A DNA stretch of 64,000 bases, taken from Corynebacterium capitovis DSM 44611 (GTDB lineage Bacteria > Actinomycetota > Actinomycetes > Mycobacteriales > Mycobacteriaceae). A program made the position numbers and the translations under genes. The stretch covers positions 992,001 to 1,056,000 of the forward strand of contig NZ_CP047117.1 in NCBI RefSeq assembly GCF_030440535.1. Reading direction: 5' to 3'. This document shows, piece by piece, positions 9,309-18,361 of this stretch (positions are counted from its first letter, which is position 1; each line of letters begins with the position of its first letter). The notes below the pieces were generated by a model. That model made no database searches and was not told the origin of the DNA. It saw only the letters and a list, made by a program, of their open reading frames with translations.

Positions 9309-9337
9309 ATTATGCCCCGATTATGCTGTAATTATGC
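9309..9337 (-). promoter_or_regulatory. Three -10-like boxes at 11-bp period upstream of ppgK
   Basis: The minus strand carries GCATAAT three times, at 9309-9315, 9320-9326 and 9331-9337, exactly 11 bases apart. CATAAT is one mismatch from the TATAAT -10 consensus; the nearest copy lies 37 bases before the ppgK start. The sequence could be a tandemly duplicated promoter element or a helically phased protein-binding array. The rest of the 9272-9469 gap shows a possible plus-strand TGACAT (9352) / TACTAT (9376) promoter for the DUF4193 gene. Confidence 0.5.
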
Positions 9338-9469
9338 CGTGGAGCAGCGAAGATGACATCGCACGTCACATGATTTACTATTCCGCTGCAATGCTATCTG
9401 AATGGTCGGTTTCCGCAGGTTGGACGCTGGCCGCGCGACAAGTCCACTGCCCTTAAAAGGAGAGCCACA

Positions 9470-9763
9470 ATGGCAACGGATTACGACGCCCCGCGTCGCC
9501 GAATGGAAGACGACATCGAGACCGATTCGCTCGAAGGGTTGAAAGCCACGGAAGTGGCGGGCAGCAGCATGGACGATGACGGCGAGATCGTCGACTCATT
9601 CGAGATTCCGGCGCAGGACTTGTCCGGGGAAGAGCTCAATGTCACTGTCGTGCCCCGCCAGGAAGACGAGTTCACGTGCGCTTCGTGCTTCTTGGTCCAG
9701 AAAAACAACCGGCTCGCCTATGTGGACAGCGACGGGTCGAAGATCTGCCTCGACTGCGAATAG
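9470..9763 (+). CDS. DUF4193 small acidic zinc-ribbon protein
   Basis: Conserved actinobacterial protein of 97 residues, function unknown. It begins MATDYDAPRRRMEDDIETDS, is strongly acidic, and ends with a C-terminal metal knuckle built from two CxxC pairs, C67ASC70 (FTCASCFLV) and C93LDC96 (the last residues CLDCE). This resembles DksA-type or ribosome-associated ribbons but is too short to assign. AAAAGGAG precedes the ATG with good spacing. It is divergent from ppgK and convergent with the DUF3093 gene. Confidence 0.88.
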   Translation: MATDYDAPRRRMEDDIETDSLEGLKATEVAGSSMDDDGEIVDSFEIPAQDLSGEELNVTVVPRQEDEFTCASCFLVQKNNRLAYVDSDGSKICLDCE

Positions 9764-9800
9764 TCGCGGACCTACTGGGAAGCCCCGTGACGAGCTGGGA

Positions 9801-10313
9801 CTACTCCGAAGGGACGAAGGCGTTTAACGCCGCGGCTGGATTACGCGAGGAGATCATCCAGTAGGGCGTCGGGTCTTCTGGGTCGTCGAGCACGATGAGC
9901 ATGTGCTTTTTTACCCAGCCGTGGGTGACCAGGAATGCCGCCGGGTCGAGCTGTCGGCCCAGCGCGTTGCGTCGGGCGCTTTCTGGCACGACCATGGAGC
10001 GGGCGACGGCGGTGTGGGGTAGCGCGGCTCCGTCGACAAGAAGCCACCTCGTGCCATCTGCATCCTGTTCGACGCGGACAACGGTCGCAGAAAGCCACGA
10101 CAAGAACCACGCCACCAAGGCGCCGATCACGATGAGCGGGATGAAAAACCACCACATGTTGCGGTTATGAGCAAATTGGGCGGCGAGCAACAGGGTGAGG
10201 CCGGCCCCCGCGAGCCACATGTACCAGGGAGCCCACTGGCGCTCGCTGTAAAGGAGCTGTGGCGTGGAGGGGCCAGTACCCATCGGCGTGTTTTGCGGTT
10301 GAAGATCTGGCAC
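9801..10313 (-). CDS. DUF3093 membrane protein
   Basis: Conserved actinobacterial membrane protein of unknown function, 170 residues. Two adjacent membrane helices span about 29-47 (WYMWLAGAGLTLLLAAQF) and 53-74 (MWWFFIPLIVIGALVAWFLSW). The soluble C-terminal domain has the family's LPHTAVARSMVVP and THGWVKKHMLIVLDDPEDPTPYWMIS-type strands ending in a short tail. It is divergent from dut across an 84-base gap, the same pairing seen in mycobacteria (dut beside this family). Confidence 0.87.
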   Translation of the reverse strand: MPDLQPQNTPMGTGPSTPQLLYSERQWAPWYMWLAGAGLTLLLAAQFAHNRNMWWFFIPLIVIGALVAWFLSWLSATVVRVEQDADGTRWLLVDGAALPHTAVARSMVVPESARRNALGRQLDPAAFLVTHGWVKKHMLIVLDDPEDPTPYWMISSRNPAAALNAFVPSE

Positions 10314-10397
10314 GGCAACGACTCTAGTTCAGGACTGGGAGCCCACGCGCCCTCGGGCGGAGCCGAACCGCAGGGGTACGGCCGGTAGGGTGAGAAC

Positions 10398-10889
10398 GTG
10401 ACTGAAACCAGCGCTCGTGGCGGCGATCCCGCCGCCACTTCCGAACCCCCTAGCTTCGACATTCCCGTAGTCCGACTTGACCGCGATATTCCCTTGCCGC
10501 GGCGCTCCCATCCCGACGATGCTGGAGCGGATCTACACTCGGCCGAAGACGTGGTTCTTCAGCCTGGGCAGCGGGCGCTGATTGGCACGGGAATCGCACT
10601 GGCGCTTCCCGTGGGCACCGCGGGTTTCGTTCACCCCCGGTCAGGGCTCGCCGCGAAACACGGTGTGACCATCGTGAATGCGCCTGGGACCATCGACGCG
10701 GGCTATCGTGGCGAAGTCAAGGTCTGTCTGCACAACACAGATGCGATGACACCCGTCGAGATCACGCGCGGGATGCGCATTGCCCAGCTCGTCGTTCAGC
10801 GCGTCGAATTGCCCGGGTTCGTCGAGGTTGACGCGCTCTCTAAGACGGAGCGTGGGGCCGGGGGCCACGGGTCAACGGGAACCCACTAG
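10398..10889 (+). CDS. dut: Deoxyuridine 5-prime-triphosphate nucleotidohydrolase
   Basis: Hydrolyses dUTP to dUMP and pyrophosphate, limiting uracil in DNA and feeding dTMP synthesis; acts as a homotrimer. The 163-residue product has the five dUTPase motifs in order: [33 protein letters not shown] (with the catalytic aspartate and the tyrosine that excludes ribose), RIAQLVV and the C-terminal [10 protein letters not shown] arm. It starts at GTG 10398 and is followed after 80 bases by the DUF3710 gene on the same strand. Confidence 0.96.
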   Translation: MTETSARGGDPAATSEPPSFDIPVVRLDRDIPLPRRSHPDDAGADLHSAEDVVLQPGQRALIGTGIALALPVGTAGFVHPRSGLAAKHGVTIVNAPGTIDAGYRGEVKVCLHNTDAMTPVEITRGMRIAQLVVQRVELPGFVEVDALSKTERGAGGHGSTGTH

Positions 10890-10969
10890 GGCGGTTCAAG
10901 CCCTGGCGGCCCGCGACGCGGGTGCGGAATATGGTGGTGACAACGCACGAACCAGCGAAAGGTAGAAAG

Positions 10970-11842
10970 ATGGCGAAGTGGCCTTTTAGCAAAAAGAAAG
11001 AAGCGGCTCACCCGGTGGGGGAACGAGGTGAGGCCGGGTCTGCGGTCGAGGCTGCGGGTGGGCGCGTAATCGATACTGACACCGCGGGCGCCCCGCACGA
11101 CGCGCAACCGTCAGACCCCGTTGTCATTCCCCACGACCCAGTGAGCGGGGAATCGGGGCCTTTCGACGGCGACGCCGTTGACTTCGAGGAGTTCGACTTT
11201 AGCGACTTTTCCCAGGTGGTCCTCGATTTGGGCTCGATGAAGATTCCTCTCCCCACGGACTCCCAAGTCCAGGTTGAAATGGGGGAGGCGGGGCCCAAAA
11301 TGGTTCACATTGTTACCCGGCATGGCCGCGCGACTCCGGTTGCGTTCGCGTCGCCGCGGACAGGTGGGTTGTGGGAGGAATCCTCGACGGAGATCGCCGA
11401 GGGTATGCGCAACGAGGGGATGCCCGTCTCATTCGAAACCGGCCCATGGGGCCGAGAGGTTGTCGGAACGGGCACCAACGGCGTGATCCGCATCATCGGC
11501 GTTGAGGGTCCCCGCTGGCTCTACCGCGTGACACTTGCGGCCCCGAGCGGGAGCGAAGCGGCGTTGGCGGAAATCGGTCGCCAGATCGTGGCCCGCAGTT
11601 TTGTTTATCGCGGAAGCGAGCCCATTTTGGCCGGAAACTCCCTGCCCGTTGTGCTGCCCCAGCAGCTGGCCGCCCAAGTCCAGCAGGCCGTCGCTCAGCG
11701 CAACGCACAGGTGCAACAGAACTCGGGCGCGGGGCAACCGGGCCAGGGTGGGAACCCCGCGGCACTGGCCCAGGCCGTCGAAGAGCTCGTGCGCCGAAAC
11801 GCCCAAGGCGCGGACGAGAACGGTGGGACTTCAAAGGCATGA
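10970..11842 (+). CDS. DUF3710 protein
   Basis: Conserved actinobacterial protein of unknown function, 290 residues. AAAGG precedes the ATG at 10970 (MAKWPFSKKKEA), which I prefer to an upstream ATG at 10931. The first ~75 residues are polar and probably disordered; the conserved domain runs from DFSQVVLDLGSMKIPLP to the SFVYRGSEPILAG region, and the tail is Gln/Ala-rich. No catalytic motif is apparent. It lies between dut and the TrmA-like gene, whose ATG overlaps its stop as ATGA. Confidence 0.86.
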   Translation: MAKWPFSKKKEAAHPVGERGEAGSAVEAAGGRVIDTDTAGAPHDAQPSDPVVIPHDPVSGESGPFDGDAVDFEEFDFSDFSQVVLDLGSMKIPLPTDSQVQVEMGEAGPKMVHIVTRHGRATPVAFASPRTGGLWEESSTEIAEGMRNEGMPVSFETGPWGREVVGTGTNGVIRIIGVEGPRWLYRVTLAAPSGSEAALAEIGRQIVARSFVYRGSEPILAGNSLPVVLPQQLAAQVQQAVAQRNAQVQQNSGAGQPGQGGNPAALAQAVEELVRRNAQGADENGGTSKA

Positions 11843-13080
11843 CGCACCCTGAGTTAGCCCCCGGTGCCCGCATCGAGCTTGACATATCCACACTCGCGCA
11901 TGGGGGAGAAGGGATCGGCCATGCACCCGACGGCCGGGTGGTGTTCGTCCGTGGCGCCCTCCCGGGGGATCGGGTTGCGGCGGTCATCGGAACTGTGAAA
12001 AAGAGGTGGGCACGCGCCGAGCTCGGCGAGGTTTTAGACGGCGGGCCCGTGCGGGTCCCATCGCGCTGCCCGGCGGCAGCTCGCGGGGCCGGGTGCTGCG
12101 ATTTCGCGTTTGTCGATCCCGACGCCGAGCTCGGCCTCAAACGCGACATCCTTCTTGGACAGTTAGCCTCACTCGCGGGCTCGCTGGGAGGATTCGATGC
12201 TCCCACGCAGCTAGGCGCGGTGCGTCTTGAACCCGTGCAGGGGTGGCGCACCCGCGTCCGCCTTGGCGTGGACGCTGAGGGCCGGGCCGGGGTGAGGATG
12301 CTGCGGTCGCGCGAGCTTCTCACCGACGTAGCGTGCAGCCAACCCGTCCCGGGCCTACTCGACGGTCTCGTGGGGGAGGGCGCTCGCACGTTCACCCCGG
12401 GGGCCGAAGTCGTAGCAGTAGTGGATTCTCGCGGCCAGCGCCACGTGGTAGAAACCGCCCGAGCTCAAAGGGGCCGGCGCGTGGAGCGCATGACGACAGT
12501 GTGCGAGGGGAGCGGAACCGTGGTCCAGCGCGTCGGTGAGGCGGAGTTTTCCTTCCCGGCCACCGCGTTCTGGCAAGCCCACATCGAGGCGCCGGCCGCC
12601 TACACCGAGATCGTTCGGAAGTGGGGGGAGAGTACCTACGACCGGAGGACTGGGTGGGACCTGTACGGAGGGGTCGGCCTGTTCGCTCCGTCCATTGCTC
12701 AGGCCATGGGAGGGGCGCACGTCGATACGGTTGATTACTCGCCGGCGGCGGTGGAGGCGTCGCAAAGAAGCGCCGAGATGAGCATAACAACGCACAACCG
12801 CAAGGTTGAGCTGGGTTTCGATGACTTAGCCGACCCCGGCCTGGTCGTTCTGGACCCTCCGCGAGCCGGGGCGGGTACCGGGGTGATCGCGGCGATCGCG
12901 AAGCGCGAACCGGAACGGGTAATCCACATTGGGTGCGACCCAGCGACGTTCGCGCGGGATATCACACAGTGGCGCGAGGGTGGTTTTAACGTCACTCGCA
13001 TGACGCTTATCGACGCCTTCCCGGGCACACACCACTTCGAGGTAATCGCCCAACTAGACCGTGGAGCCAAAACCGTTTAG
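11839..13080 (+). CDS. TrmA/RlmD-family RNA (uracil-5) methyltransferase
   Basis: Predicted SAM-dependent 5-methyluridine transferase for tRNA or rRNA, 413 residues. An N-terminal TRAM RNA-binding domain (about 1-60: ELDISTLAHGGEGIG... GALPGDRV) is followed by a cysteine patch CPAAARGAGCC (74-84) resembling but not identical to the [4Fe-4S] ligands of RlmD. The catalytic domain has DLYGGVGLFAPS (SAM), VLDPPRAG and the nucleophile in IGCDPATFARD. It overlaps DUF3710 by four bases. Which uridine it modifies cannot be told; the altered spacing of the cysteines leaves the cluster uncertain. Confidence 0.85.
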   Translation: MTHPELAPGARIELDISTLAHGGEGIGHAPDGRVVFVRGALPGDRVAAVIGTVKKRWARAELGEVLDGGPVRVPSRCPAAARGAGCCDFAFVDPDAELGLKRDILLGQLASLAGSLGGFDAPTQLGAVRLEPVQGWRTRVRLGVDAEGRAGVRMLRSRELLTDVACSQPVPGLLDGLVGEGARTFTPGAEVVAVVDSRGQRHVVETARAQRGRRVERMTTVCEGSGTVVQRVGEAEFSFPATAFWQAHIEAPAAYTEIVRKWGESTYDRRTGWDLYGGVGLFAPSIAQAMGGAHVDTVDYSPAAVEASQRSAEMSITTHNRKVELGFDDLADPGLVVLDPPRAGAGTGVIAAIAKREPERVIHIGCDPATFARDITQWREGGFNVTRMTLIDAFPGTHHFEVIAQLDRGAKTV

Positions 13081-13216
13081 GTCGCGCCCGGCTCGCCCGC
13101 GACATGCGCAAACACGACGAGCGGGTTCTTCGCGCAAGCGAGGTGGCGTGTAAACTTGTCTGGAATGCGGGCCGTCGGCCCCATGCCCGGGTTGAGTCAA
13201 AGGAGTGCGAAAGTAC

Positions 13217-15181
13217 GTGGGACTTCTGGATACGGTTACTTCGCCCGATGACCTCAAAGCACTGTCGCTCGAGCAGCTAGAAGAGCTTTCGGCCGAGATC
13301 CGGCAGCTGCTGGTGACAAAAGTGTCGGCAACGGGTGGGCACCTCGGGCCAAATCTCGGCGTGGTAGAGCTCACCGTCGCTCTCCATTACGAGTTTGAGT
13401 CGCCGCGAGAACCCATCGTCTTCGATACCTCCCACCAGTCGTATGTGCACAAGATTCTTACTGGCAGAGCCGGCCAGTTCGATACGCTGCGCAAAAAGGG
13501 TGGACTTTCGGGCTACACCTCCCGTTCAGAGTCGCGGCACGATTGGACGGAGTCCTCCCACGCCTCGGCTGCGTTGTCCTTTGCCGATGGATTGGCCAAG
13601 GCGAAGCAGCTGGCAGGTCGCGGGCACGAAAAGGTCGTCGCGGTTGTCGGTGATGGCGCGCTGACCGGCGGGATGTGCTGGGAGGCCCTGAACAATATCG
13701 CAGCGGCGGACCGAAACGTCGTCGTCATCGTCAACGACAACGGCAGGTCGTATTCACCCACCATCGGCGGCTTTGCCAACAATCTCACGCGCCTGCGGGA
13801 CCAGCTTGCGGCCATCCGTATACAGCCGGGGTATGACGAAGTTATGGAGTCTGGGAAGAAGACTCTCAAGTCGCTCGGATGGGTCGGAGAACGCGCCTTC
13901 GATGCCCTTCATGCTCTCAAGGAGGGTGTGAAGTACCAGGTCCTCCCCACGGAGATGTTCCCCGAGCTGGGCATGAAATACGTCGGGCCGGTCGAGGGAC
14001 ACGATCTCAAAGCCCTTACGCAGGCTCTGCGCTATGCCCATTCCTACGACGGGCCGCTCATCATCCACGTCGTGACGGAGAAGGGTCACGGGTTCGCCCC
14101 CGCTGTCAACGACGACGCGGATCAGATGCACTCGACAGGCGTGATCGACCCCGTCACAGGGGAGTCGCTCGCGCAGTCCGCGCCCGGGTGGACCGCGGTC
14201 TTCTCTGAAGAACTCCTCCGAGCGGCGCACGAACGCGACGACATCGTCGGCATCACCGCCGCCATGGCGGGGCCGACGGGGCTGCAGCCGCTGGCCGACA
14301 AGTTTCCCGAGCGGTTCTTCGACGTCGGTATCGCCGAGCAGCACGCAATCACCTCGGCGGCCGGCATGGCGATGGGTGGCCTTCACCCCGTCGTCGCGAT
14401 CTACTCCACCTTCCTCAACCGCGGTTTTGACCAGCTCTTGATGGACGTCGGCCTTCTTCGCCAGGCCGTCACCCTCGTGCTCGACCGGTCGGGGGTGACG
14501 GGTTCGGACGGGGCGAGCCATAACGGGGTGTGGGATATGTCCCTCACCACAATGGTCCCGGGCATCCGCGTTGCCGCGCCACGAGACCCGGCGCGGCTGC
14601 GCGAGGAGTTCCGCGAGGCAATCGCCGTGGAGGATGGGCCGACGGTCGTGCGCTTCCCGAAGGGCAGCGTTGGAGACGATATCGACGCTATCGAGCGCCT
14701 CGCGGGCGGAACTGACATCCTCGCGAAGCCGGCCCACGACGACCCGGACAAGGTTCCGGACAAGGTCCCGGACAAGGTCCCGGACAAGGTCCCGGACAAG
14801 GTCAAGGTCTTGCTAGTGGCCATCGGCGGGTTCTGCGCCGACGCGCTCCGGGTCGCAGATGAGCTCAGCAACGACTCGCTCTCCCTCACCGTCGTCGATC
14901 CACGCTGGGTGTTCCCGGTCAGCGAGGAGCTTGTGAGCTTGACGACGTCCCACGACCTGGTTGTCGTGTACGAAGACGGTATCGCGCGAGGCGGCGTCGG
15001 CTCCGCCATCGCGGAGGCTATGTCTAGCGCTGAGATCGACGTCCCCGTCCGTCACCTCGCATTCCCGGCGGTGTTCCCGGAGCACGGCTCGCGATCGGAA
15101 GTGCTGTCTGATTACAACCTTGACCCCAGTAGCGCGGCGCGGCGGATCCGCGCCTGGGCGGCTGCAGCACCCGTCCGCTAG
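13217..15181 (+). CDS. dxs: 1-deoxy-D-xylulose-5-phosphate synthase
   Basis: Thiamin-diphosphate enzyme that condenses pyruvate and glyceraldehyde-3-phosphate, the first step of the MEP isoprenoid route. The GTG at 13217 ([10 protein letters not shown]) fits relatives and has AAAGGAG upstream; a GTG at 13205 is too close to that site. The 654-residue product has the ThDP motif GDGALTGG from residue 145, the transketolase middle domain ([17 protein letters not shown]) and a C-terminal transketolase domain. Between the last two is a (PDKV)5 insert at 510-529. It ends tail-to-tail with the RNase D-like gene, sharing four bases (CTAG). Confidence 0.96.
   Translation: MGLLDTVTSPDDLKALSLEQLEELSAEIRQLLVTKVSATGGHLGPNLGVVELTVALHYEFESPREPIVFDTSHQSYVHKILTGRAGQFDTLRKKGGLSGYTSRSESRHDWTESSHASAALSFADGLAKAKQLAGRGHEKVVAVVGDGALTGGMCWEALNNIAAADRNVVVIVNDNGRSYSPTIGGFANNLTRLRDQLAAIRIQPGYDEVMESGKKTLKSLGWVGERAFDALHALKEGVKYQVLPTEMFPELGMKYVGPVEGHDLKALTQALRYAHSYDGPLIIHVVTEKGHGFAPAVNDDADQMHSTGVIDPVTGESLAQSAPGWTAVFSEELLRAAHERDDIVGITAAMAGPTGLQPLADKFPERFFDVGIAEQHAITSAAGMAMGGLHPVVAIYSTFLNRGFDQLLMDVGLLRQAVTLVLDRSGVTGSDGASHNGVWDMSLTTMVPGIRVAAPRDPARLREEFREAIAVEDGPTVVRFPKGSVGDDIDAIERLAGGTDILAKPAHDDPDKVPDKVPDKVPDKVPDKVKVLLVAIGGFCADALRVADELSNDSLSLTVVDPRWVFPVSEELVSLTTSHDLVVVYEDGIARGGVGSAIAEAMSSAEIDVPVRHLAFPAVFPEHGSRSEVLSDYNLDPSSAARRIRAWAAAAPVR
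14744..14803 (+). repeat. 12-bp tandem repeat inside dxs
   Basis: Five head-to-tail copies of CCGGACAAGGT[T/C]; the last four are identical and the first differs only in its final base. They encode PDKV five times in the linker before the C-terminal transketolase domain. The unit is in frame, so slippage would change linker length only. Confidence 0.95.
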
Positions 15182-16365
15182 CTGCGCAGCGCGCGGGCGA
15201 GTGACGAGGCGACGGCCTCGGCTTGCCATTCGCGTGCACCGGCGCAGGCCAGGCGCCGGACGAGCGTATCCGTCTGGGGCGGGCGCCACGCCTCTTCCTC
15301 CGTAACGTCCCACACCACCTGGCGCAGCACAGAAGATTGAACAAGGACCTCCGGCAGCATAGAAAGCTCAGCCGCGCGTGCGGCCACGGCCTCACGCGCA
15401 CGCAGGAGCGCCGCCCACGAGTCTGGGTGGAGGCGCTGCCAGGCGGATTTCCCAGGAACGGGCGAGTCAGGCACATCGCGCAGCGGCCACTGGTCGCGGG
15501 GAACGCGACGCGCGTCGCGCACGACGTCGAACCACTCTTCGACAGCGCCGCGCCGCCTACGAGGAAAGCCGCCGAGTCGGGCGAGCTCACTGGGTGTCTC
15601 GGGAAGGGTGCGGGCGATGTCGACAAGCACTTTGCTCGGCAGGAGCGAACCTGGCGCGACGTCGCGCTGGCGCGCCTGAGTGTCTCGAACTCGAAACAGC
15701 TCGCGCGCCACGTGAAGGCTCTCACCCTCGGGCAGTGCGGAGACCCCCTTGAGATCGCGCCAAGTTTTCCCCGGCCGCGCGCGGTTTCGGCGGGTGAGGT
15801 GTTCGAACTCCACCGAAGCAAGAGCAAGTTTGCCCCTTGCGTCCAGATACTCAGCCTGCGCCTCGGCGAGATCGTTGAGGTAGATAACATCAAACGCCGC
15901 GTAGACCTGCCACTCGTGGGGGAGGGGAACCTGCGACCAGTCCTCCCGCCCGTAGCCCTTCTCAAGATCGACGCCCACGAATTCGGTCACCATCGCGGCC
16001 AAGTTCGGGCGTGAAAAACCTGCAAGCCGCCCGGCGAGCTCGGTGTCGAAAAGAGTTCCTGGCTGCAGGCCCAAATCAGCCAGACTAGGCAGGTCTTCGC
16101 CGGACGCGTGGAGAATCCAGTCTTTCCCGTTGAGAACTGGGGCTAGGGCATCGCGCAGCGCATCCCGGTGACCCTCCGGGGCGAAGAGAAAGGTCCCCGA
16201 CCCGCGGCGGTGCACCTGCACGAGGAAGGCTCGGTCATCGTAGCGGTACGCAGAGGCGCGTTCCGTGTCGAGGGCGAAGGGGCCCCGGCCACGAGAGAGG
16301 GCAGCGGCGCATCGTCGAAAACTGTCGGGCGAGGTCGCGAGCTCGAAATCGGGGGTGAAAACCAC
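15178..16365 (-). CDS. rnd: RNase D-family 3-prime to 5-prime exonuclease with HRDC domain
   Basis: DEDD-superfamily exoribonuclease involved in stable-RNA maturation or turnover, 395 residues. Acidic residues D33 and E35 (FALDTE), D91 (ASGEDLPSL) and D159 with Y155 (YAAFDVIYL) make the DEDDy active site. An HRDC nucleic-acid-binding domain follows at about 210-290. GTG start at 16365. The DUF3000 gene ends ten bases upstream on the same strand, so both are probably co-transcribed. Its last four bases overlap the end of dxs in the opposite orientation. Confidence 0.88.
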   Translation of the reverse strand: MVFTPDFELATSPDSFRRCAAALSRGRGPFALDTERASAYRYDDRAFLVQVHRRGSGTFLFAPEGHRDALRDALAPVLNGKDWILHASGEDLPSLADLGLQPGTLFDTELAGRLAGFSRPNLAAMVTEFVGVDLEKGYGREDWSQVPLPHEWQVYAAFDVIYLNDLAEAQAEYLDARGKLALASVEFEHLTRRNRARPGKTWRDLKGVSALPEGESLHVARELFRVRDTQARQRDVAPGSLLPSKVLVDIARTLPETPSELARLGGFPRRRRGAVEEWFDVVRDARRVPRDQWPLRDVPDSPVPGKSAWQRLHPDSWAALLRAREAVAARAAELSMLPEVLVQSSVLRQVVWDVTEEEAWRPPQTDTLVRRLACAGAREWQAEAVASSLARALRS

Positions 16366-16374
16366 GTAAGGAGC

Positions 16375-17025
16375 TTACCGCTGACCCAGTTCCGCCACTC
16401 CCTCGGGAGGCAATCCAGCGACGTGCGCGAGAACGCCGGCGAACGCTTCCACGTGCGAGGACAGATCCAACCCGCTCGCGGTCCACGATGCCCGCATTTC
16501 CAGCTGATATGCACGCGGTGGCCCGCCGATTTCCCCGAAGCGGACCGAGGCGGTGGAGGTCACGGTTCCCCCCAGGTTGGTGTAACCGGCGCGATTTCCG
16601 GCCAGCGATTCGGTCAGCCACTGCCACGCAACATCGGGCAGTAGGGGATCCGACGCCACGGCGTCGTCCATATCGGCCTGGATGTAGGCAACAAGGCGCA
16701 TCGAACCCTCCCACGTCTCCTCCGCGGCAGGGGAGTGAAGGAGGATAAGGCGGCCGAAGGCATCCCCCTCCGAATCTGCGGGAACGTGCGATTCACTGCC
16801 GCGGGAGACCTCCAACCCAATGGCATGGCTAAACGGGGCCGGGCGCTGCGGGGGCCGGATCTCACCGAGGGTGATCTCGGGCCGAAGGGAGGCGCGGTGC
16901 ATGGACTCAGCGGCAGCGGTAAATTCCGCAGGTGTCGGATTGCCGCTGTCCGTCCCCGCGGCGGACGCTGCGCCGAAGCTGTGGGTGGGAGTGTCCGAAT
17001 TCGTCACGCCGTTCACCGTAACCAT
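16375..17025 (-). CDS. DUF3000 protein
   Basis: Conserved actinobacterial protein of unknown function, 216 residues from the ATG at 17025 (MVTVNGVTNSD); the frame is open to 17076, but that would overlap the hemQ promoter. The conserved part begins with EFTAAAESMHRA and includes PFSHAIGLEVSRG, a feature of the family, and continues through SFLVAY-like strands to the AGLPPEGVAEL end. No catalytic residues stand out. It lies immediately upstream of the RNase D-like gene, and this neighbour pairing is common in actinobacteria. Confidence 0.8.
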   Translation of the reverse strand: MVTVNGVTNSDTPTHSFGAASAAGTDSGNPTPAEFTAAAESMHRASLRPEITLGEIRPPQRPAPFSHAIGLEVSRGSESHVPADSEGDAFGRLILLHSPAAEETWEGSMRLVAYIQADMDDAVASDPLLPDVAWQWLTESLAGNRAGYTNLGGTVTSTASVRFGEIGGPPRAYQLEMRASWTASGLDLSSHVEAFAGVLAHVAGLPPEGVAELGQR

Positions 17026-17071
17026 GCGGGCCGGATGTCCCGGGAAGGCGCGCCGAGCGACCCCCGAGGCG

Positions 17072-17077
17072 TACAAT
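17072..17077 (+). promoter_or_regulatory. Candidate -10 element of hemQ
   Basis: TACAAT, one base from the TATAAT consensus, lies 56 bases upstream of the hemQ ATG in the short divergent gap with DUF3000. No good -35 hexamer is visible, which is common for actinobacterial promoters. Confidence 0.45.
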
Positions 17078-17132
17078 CGCCTCCGACTTTAGTTTGATGC
17101 GTCCCGCGTGGCGGGGCGAGAAAGGATGTCAC

Positions 17133-17843
17133 ATGGCAGACCTCACCGGGGCAGACATCGAGGCCCTTAACAAAGTGCAGCGGTACACCCAGTGGGTGAC
17201 GTTCCGCGCCATTCCGGGGGCGCTGGGCGGCCAGCGCGAGGATGTCGTGGCGCAGGCGCGGGACTTTTTCACCCGGCTCGCTGAAGACGGCGACGTGGCA
17301 GTTCGCGGACTCTATGACGTCACCGGGACTCGGCCGGAAGCCGACGTCATGATCTGGTGGCACGCAGAACACTTCCAGCTTATCCAAAAGGCGCTCGCGG
17401 ACTTTCGGCGGACGACGACGCTGGGTCAGGTCCTCGAATTGGGGTGGATTGGCAACGGCCTGCACCGCCCCGCGGAGTTCAACAAGGGGCATCTACCGGC
17501 GTTCATTATGGGGGAGGAGCCTCGCGAGTGGATCACGGTCTACCCGTTCGTCCGCTCGTACGACTGGTACATCCTCGAACCCGAGAAGCGCCGTCGCATT
17601 CTCGCCGAGCACGGTCGAGCAGCCATGCATCACGGCGACGTGCGTGCCAACACCGTGGCCTCGTTTGCCTTGGGCGACTACGAGTGGATGCTCGCGTTCG
17701 AGGCGGATGACCTAGCCCGCATCGAAGACCTCATGCACAAGATGCGCTACACCGAGGCGCGGCTGCATGTGCGTGAGGAAGTGCCGTTCCAGACCGGTCG
17801 GAGGGTCGAAGATATCGGAGAGATCATCGACATCCTGCCGTAG
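17133..17843 (+). CDS. hemQ: Coproheme decarboxylase (HemQ/ChdC)
   Basis: Final enzyme of the coproporphyrin-dependent heme route: oxidatively decarboxylates coproheme to heme b with peroxide. The product has 236 residues from the ATG at 17133, which has AAAGGA before it. Chlorite-dismutase-like fold. Candidate key residues are Y137 (VYPFV, radical tyrosine), H120 (NKGH, distal base as described for actinobacterial enzymes), W145 and the proximal histidine H160; these equal the published C. diphtheriae positions shifted by two. The tail DIGEIIDILP is typical. It stands alone between DUF3000 and the tRNA cluster, away from other heme genes. Confidence 0.95.
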   Translation: MADLTGADIEALNKVQRYTQWVTFRAIPGALGGQREDVVAQARDFFTRLAEDGDVAVRGLYDVTGTRPEADVMIWWHAEHFQLIQKALADFRRTTTLGQVLELGWIGNGLHRPAEFNKGHLPAFIMGEEPREWITVYPFVRSYDWYILEPEKRRRILAEHGRAAMHHGDVRANTVASFALGDYEWMLAFEADDLARIEDLMHKMRYTEARLHVREEVPFQTGRRVEDIGEIIDILP

Positions 17844-17859
17844 GCAGTTAAAAAGAAGA

Positions 17860-17891
17860 TTCAGGCTGCCCCGCTATGCGGGTGGCCTGAA
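17860..17891 (-). terminator. Hairpin between hemQ and tRNA-Val, terminator for the tRNA
   Basis: TTCAGGC (17860-17866) pairs with GCCTGAA (17885-17891), with further GC pairing inside. On the minus strand it is followed by TCTTCTTTTT, so it terminates the minus-strand tRNA-Val transcript; on the plus strand it lies 17 bases past hemQ and may also limit hemQ readthrough. Confidence 0.75.
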
Positions 17892-17909
17892 CCGTGTACT
17901 GATATCTTG

Positions 17910-17981
17910 TGGTCCTAGCTGGGTTCGAACCAGCGACCTTTCCGGTGTGAACGGAACGCTCTTCCACTGAGCCATAGGACC
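17910..17981 (-). tRNA. tRNA-Val (CAC)
   Basis: Cloverleaf on the minus strand: acceptor GGTCCTA/TAGGACC with discriminator A, D-arm GGCTCAGTGG, anticodon stem TTCCG/CGGAA with loop TTCACAC (anticodon CAC, reads GUG), and T-loop GGTTCGAACC. The 3-prime CCA is not encoded. The 281 bases between it and the first tRNA-Gly hold no gene I can support; TAAGGT on the minus strand (18020-18025) is a possible -10 for this tRNA. Confidence 0.93.
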
Positions 17982-18199
17982 GCATGTAGTGCGCTACGCT
18001 GTAACGCGCTGCGAACACACCTTACACGCAGCCGGCTGCAGCCCCTAATCCGCAGGTAAGGCGCCCTGTCGCTGCGGGGCCGGTTGGCTCGCTTGAGGCG
18101 TCGACAAGCAGCAGCTCGAGCCTGATGTCTGGGTGCGACACCGTACCGGCGGGGCAATCGTTGCGCTGAGCTGTGGATTTGGTTATGCCTGCGGCGGCG

Positions 18200-18205
18200 G
18201 ATAAT
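18200..18205 (+). promoter_or_regulatory. Candidate -10 element for the plus-strand tRNA cluster
   Basis: GATAAT lies 58 bases before the first tRNA-Gly, with GATTTG 18 bases further upstream as a weak -35. It is the best -10 match in the gap that precedes six same-strand tRNA genes. Confidence 0.4.
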
Positions 18206-18262
18206 GTGTACTCTCGCACGAAGCACGGCGGATGCGACAGTGTCCACCGGAGTTGGCGGCGT

Positions 18263-18335
18263 GCGGATGTAGCGCAGTTGGTAGCGCATCACCTTGCCAA
18301 GGTGAGGGTCGCGAGTTCGAGTCTCGTCATCCGCT
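18263..18335 (+). tRNA. tRNA-Gly (GCC), copy 1
   Basis: Acceptor GCGGATG/CATCCGC with discriminator T, anticodon stem CACCT/AGGTG around loop TGCCA, giving anticodon GCC (reads GGC/GGU), and T-loop GTTCGAGTC. All three Gly copies in the cluster have identical mature sequence. This copy is followed by CGG, so CCA must be added post-transcriptionally, unlike copies 2 and 3. Confidence 0.95.
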
Positions 18336-18361
18336 CGGGATCTCCACGGTCCATGTGTAAA

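Noticed and set aside
13081-13103. GTCGCG...CGCGAC inverted repeat after the TrmA-like gene
   Set aside because: Short stem with large loop and no U-tract; not convincing as a terminator.
13754-14737. Minus-strand open frame of 327 codons opposite dxs
   Set aside because: Arginine/histidine-rich shadow of the dxs coding strand; no domain.
18022-18219. Small minus-strand frame (65 codons) between tRNA-Val and the tRNA cluster
   Set aside because: No ribosome-binding site, no family resemblance, overlaps the likely tRNA promoters; could be a gene remnant but cannot be supported.
17915-18292. Open frame running through tRNA genes
   Set aside because: It reads tRNA sequence; the cloverleaf genes explain the region.
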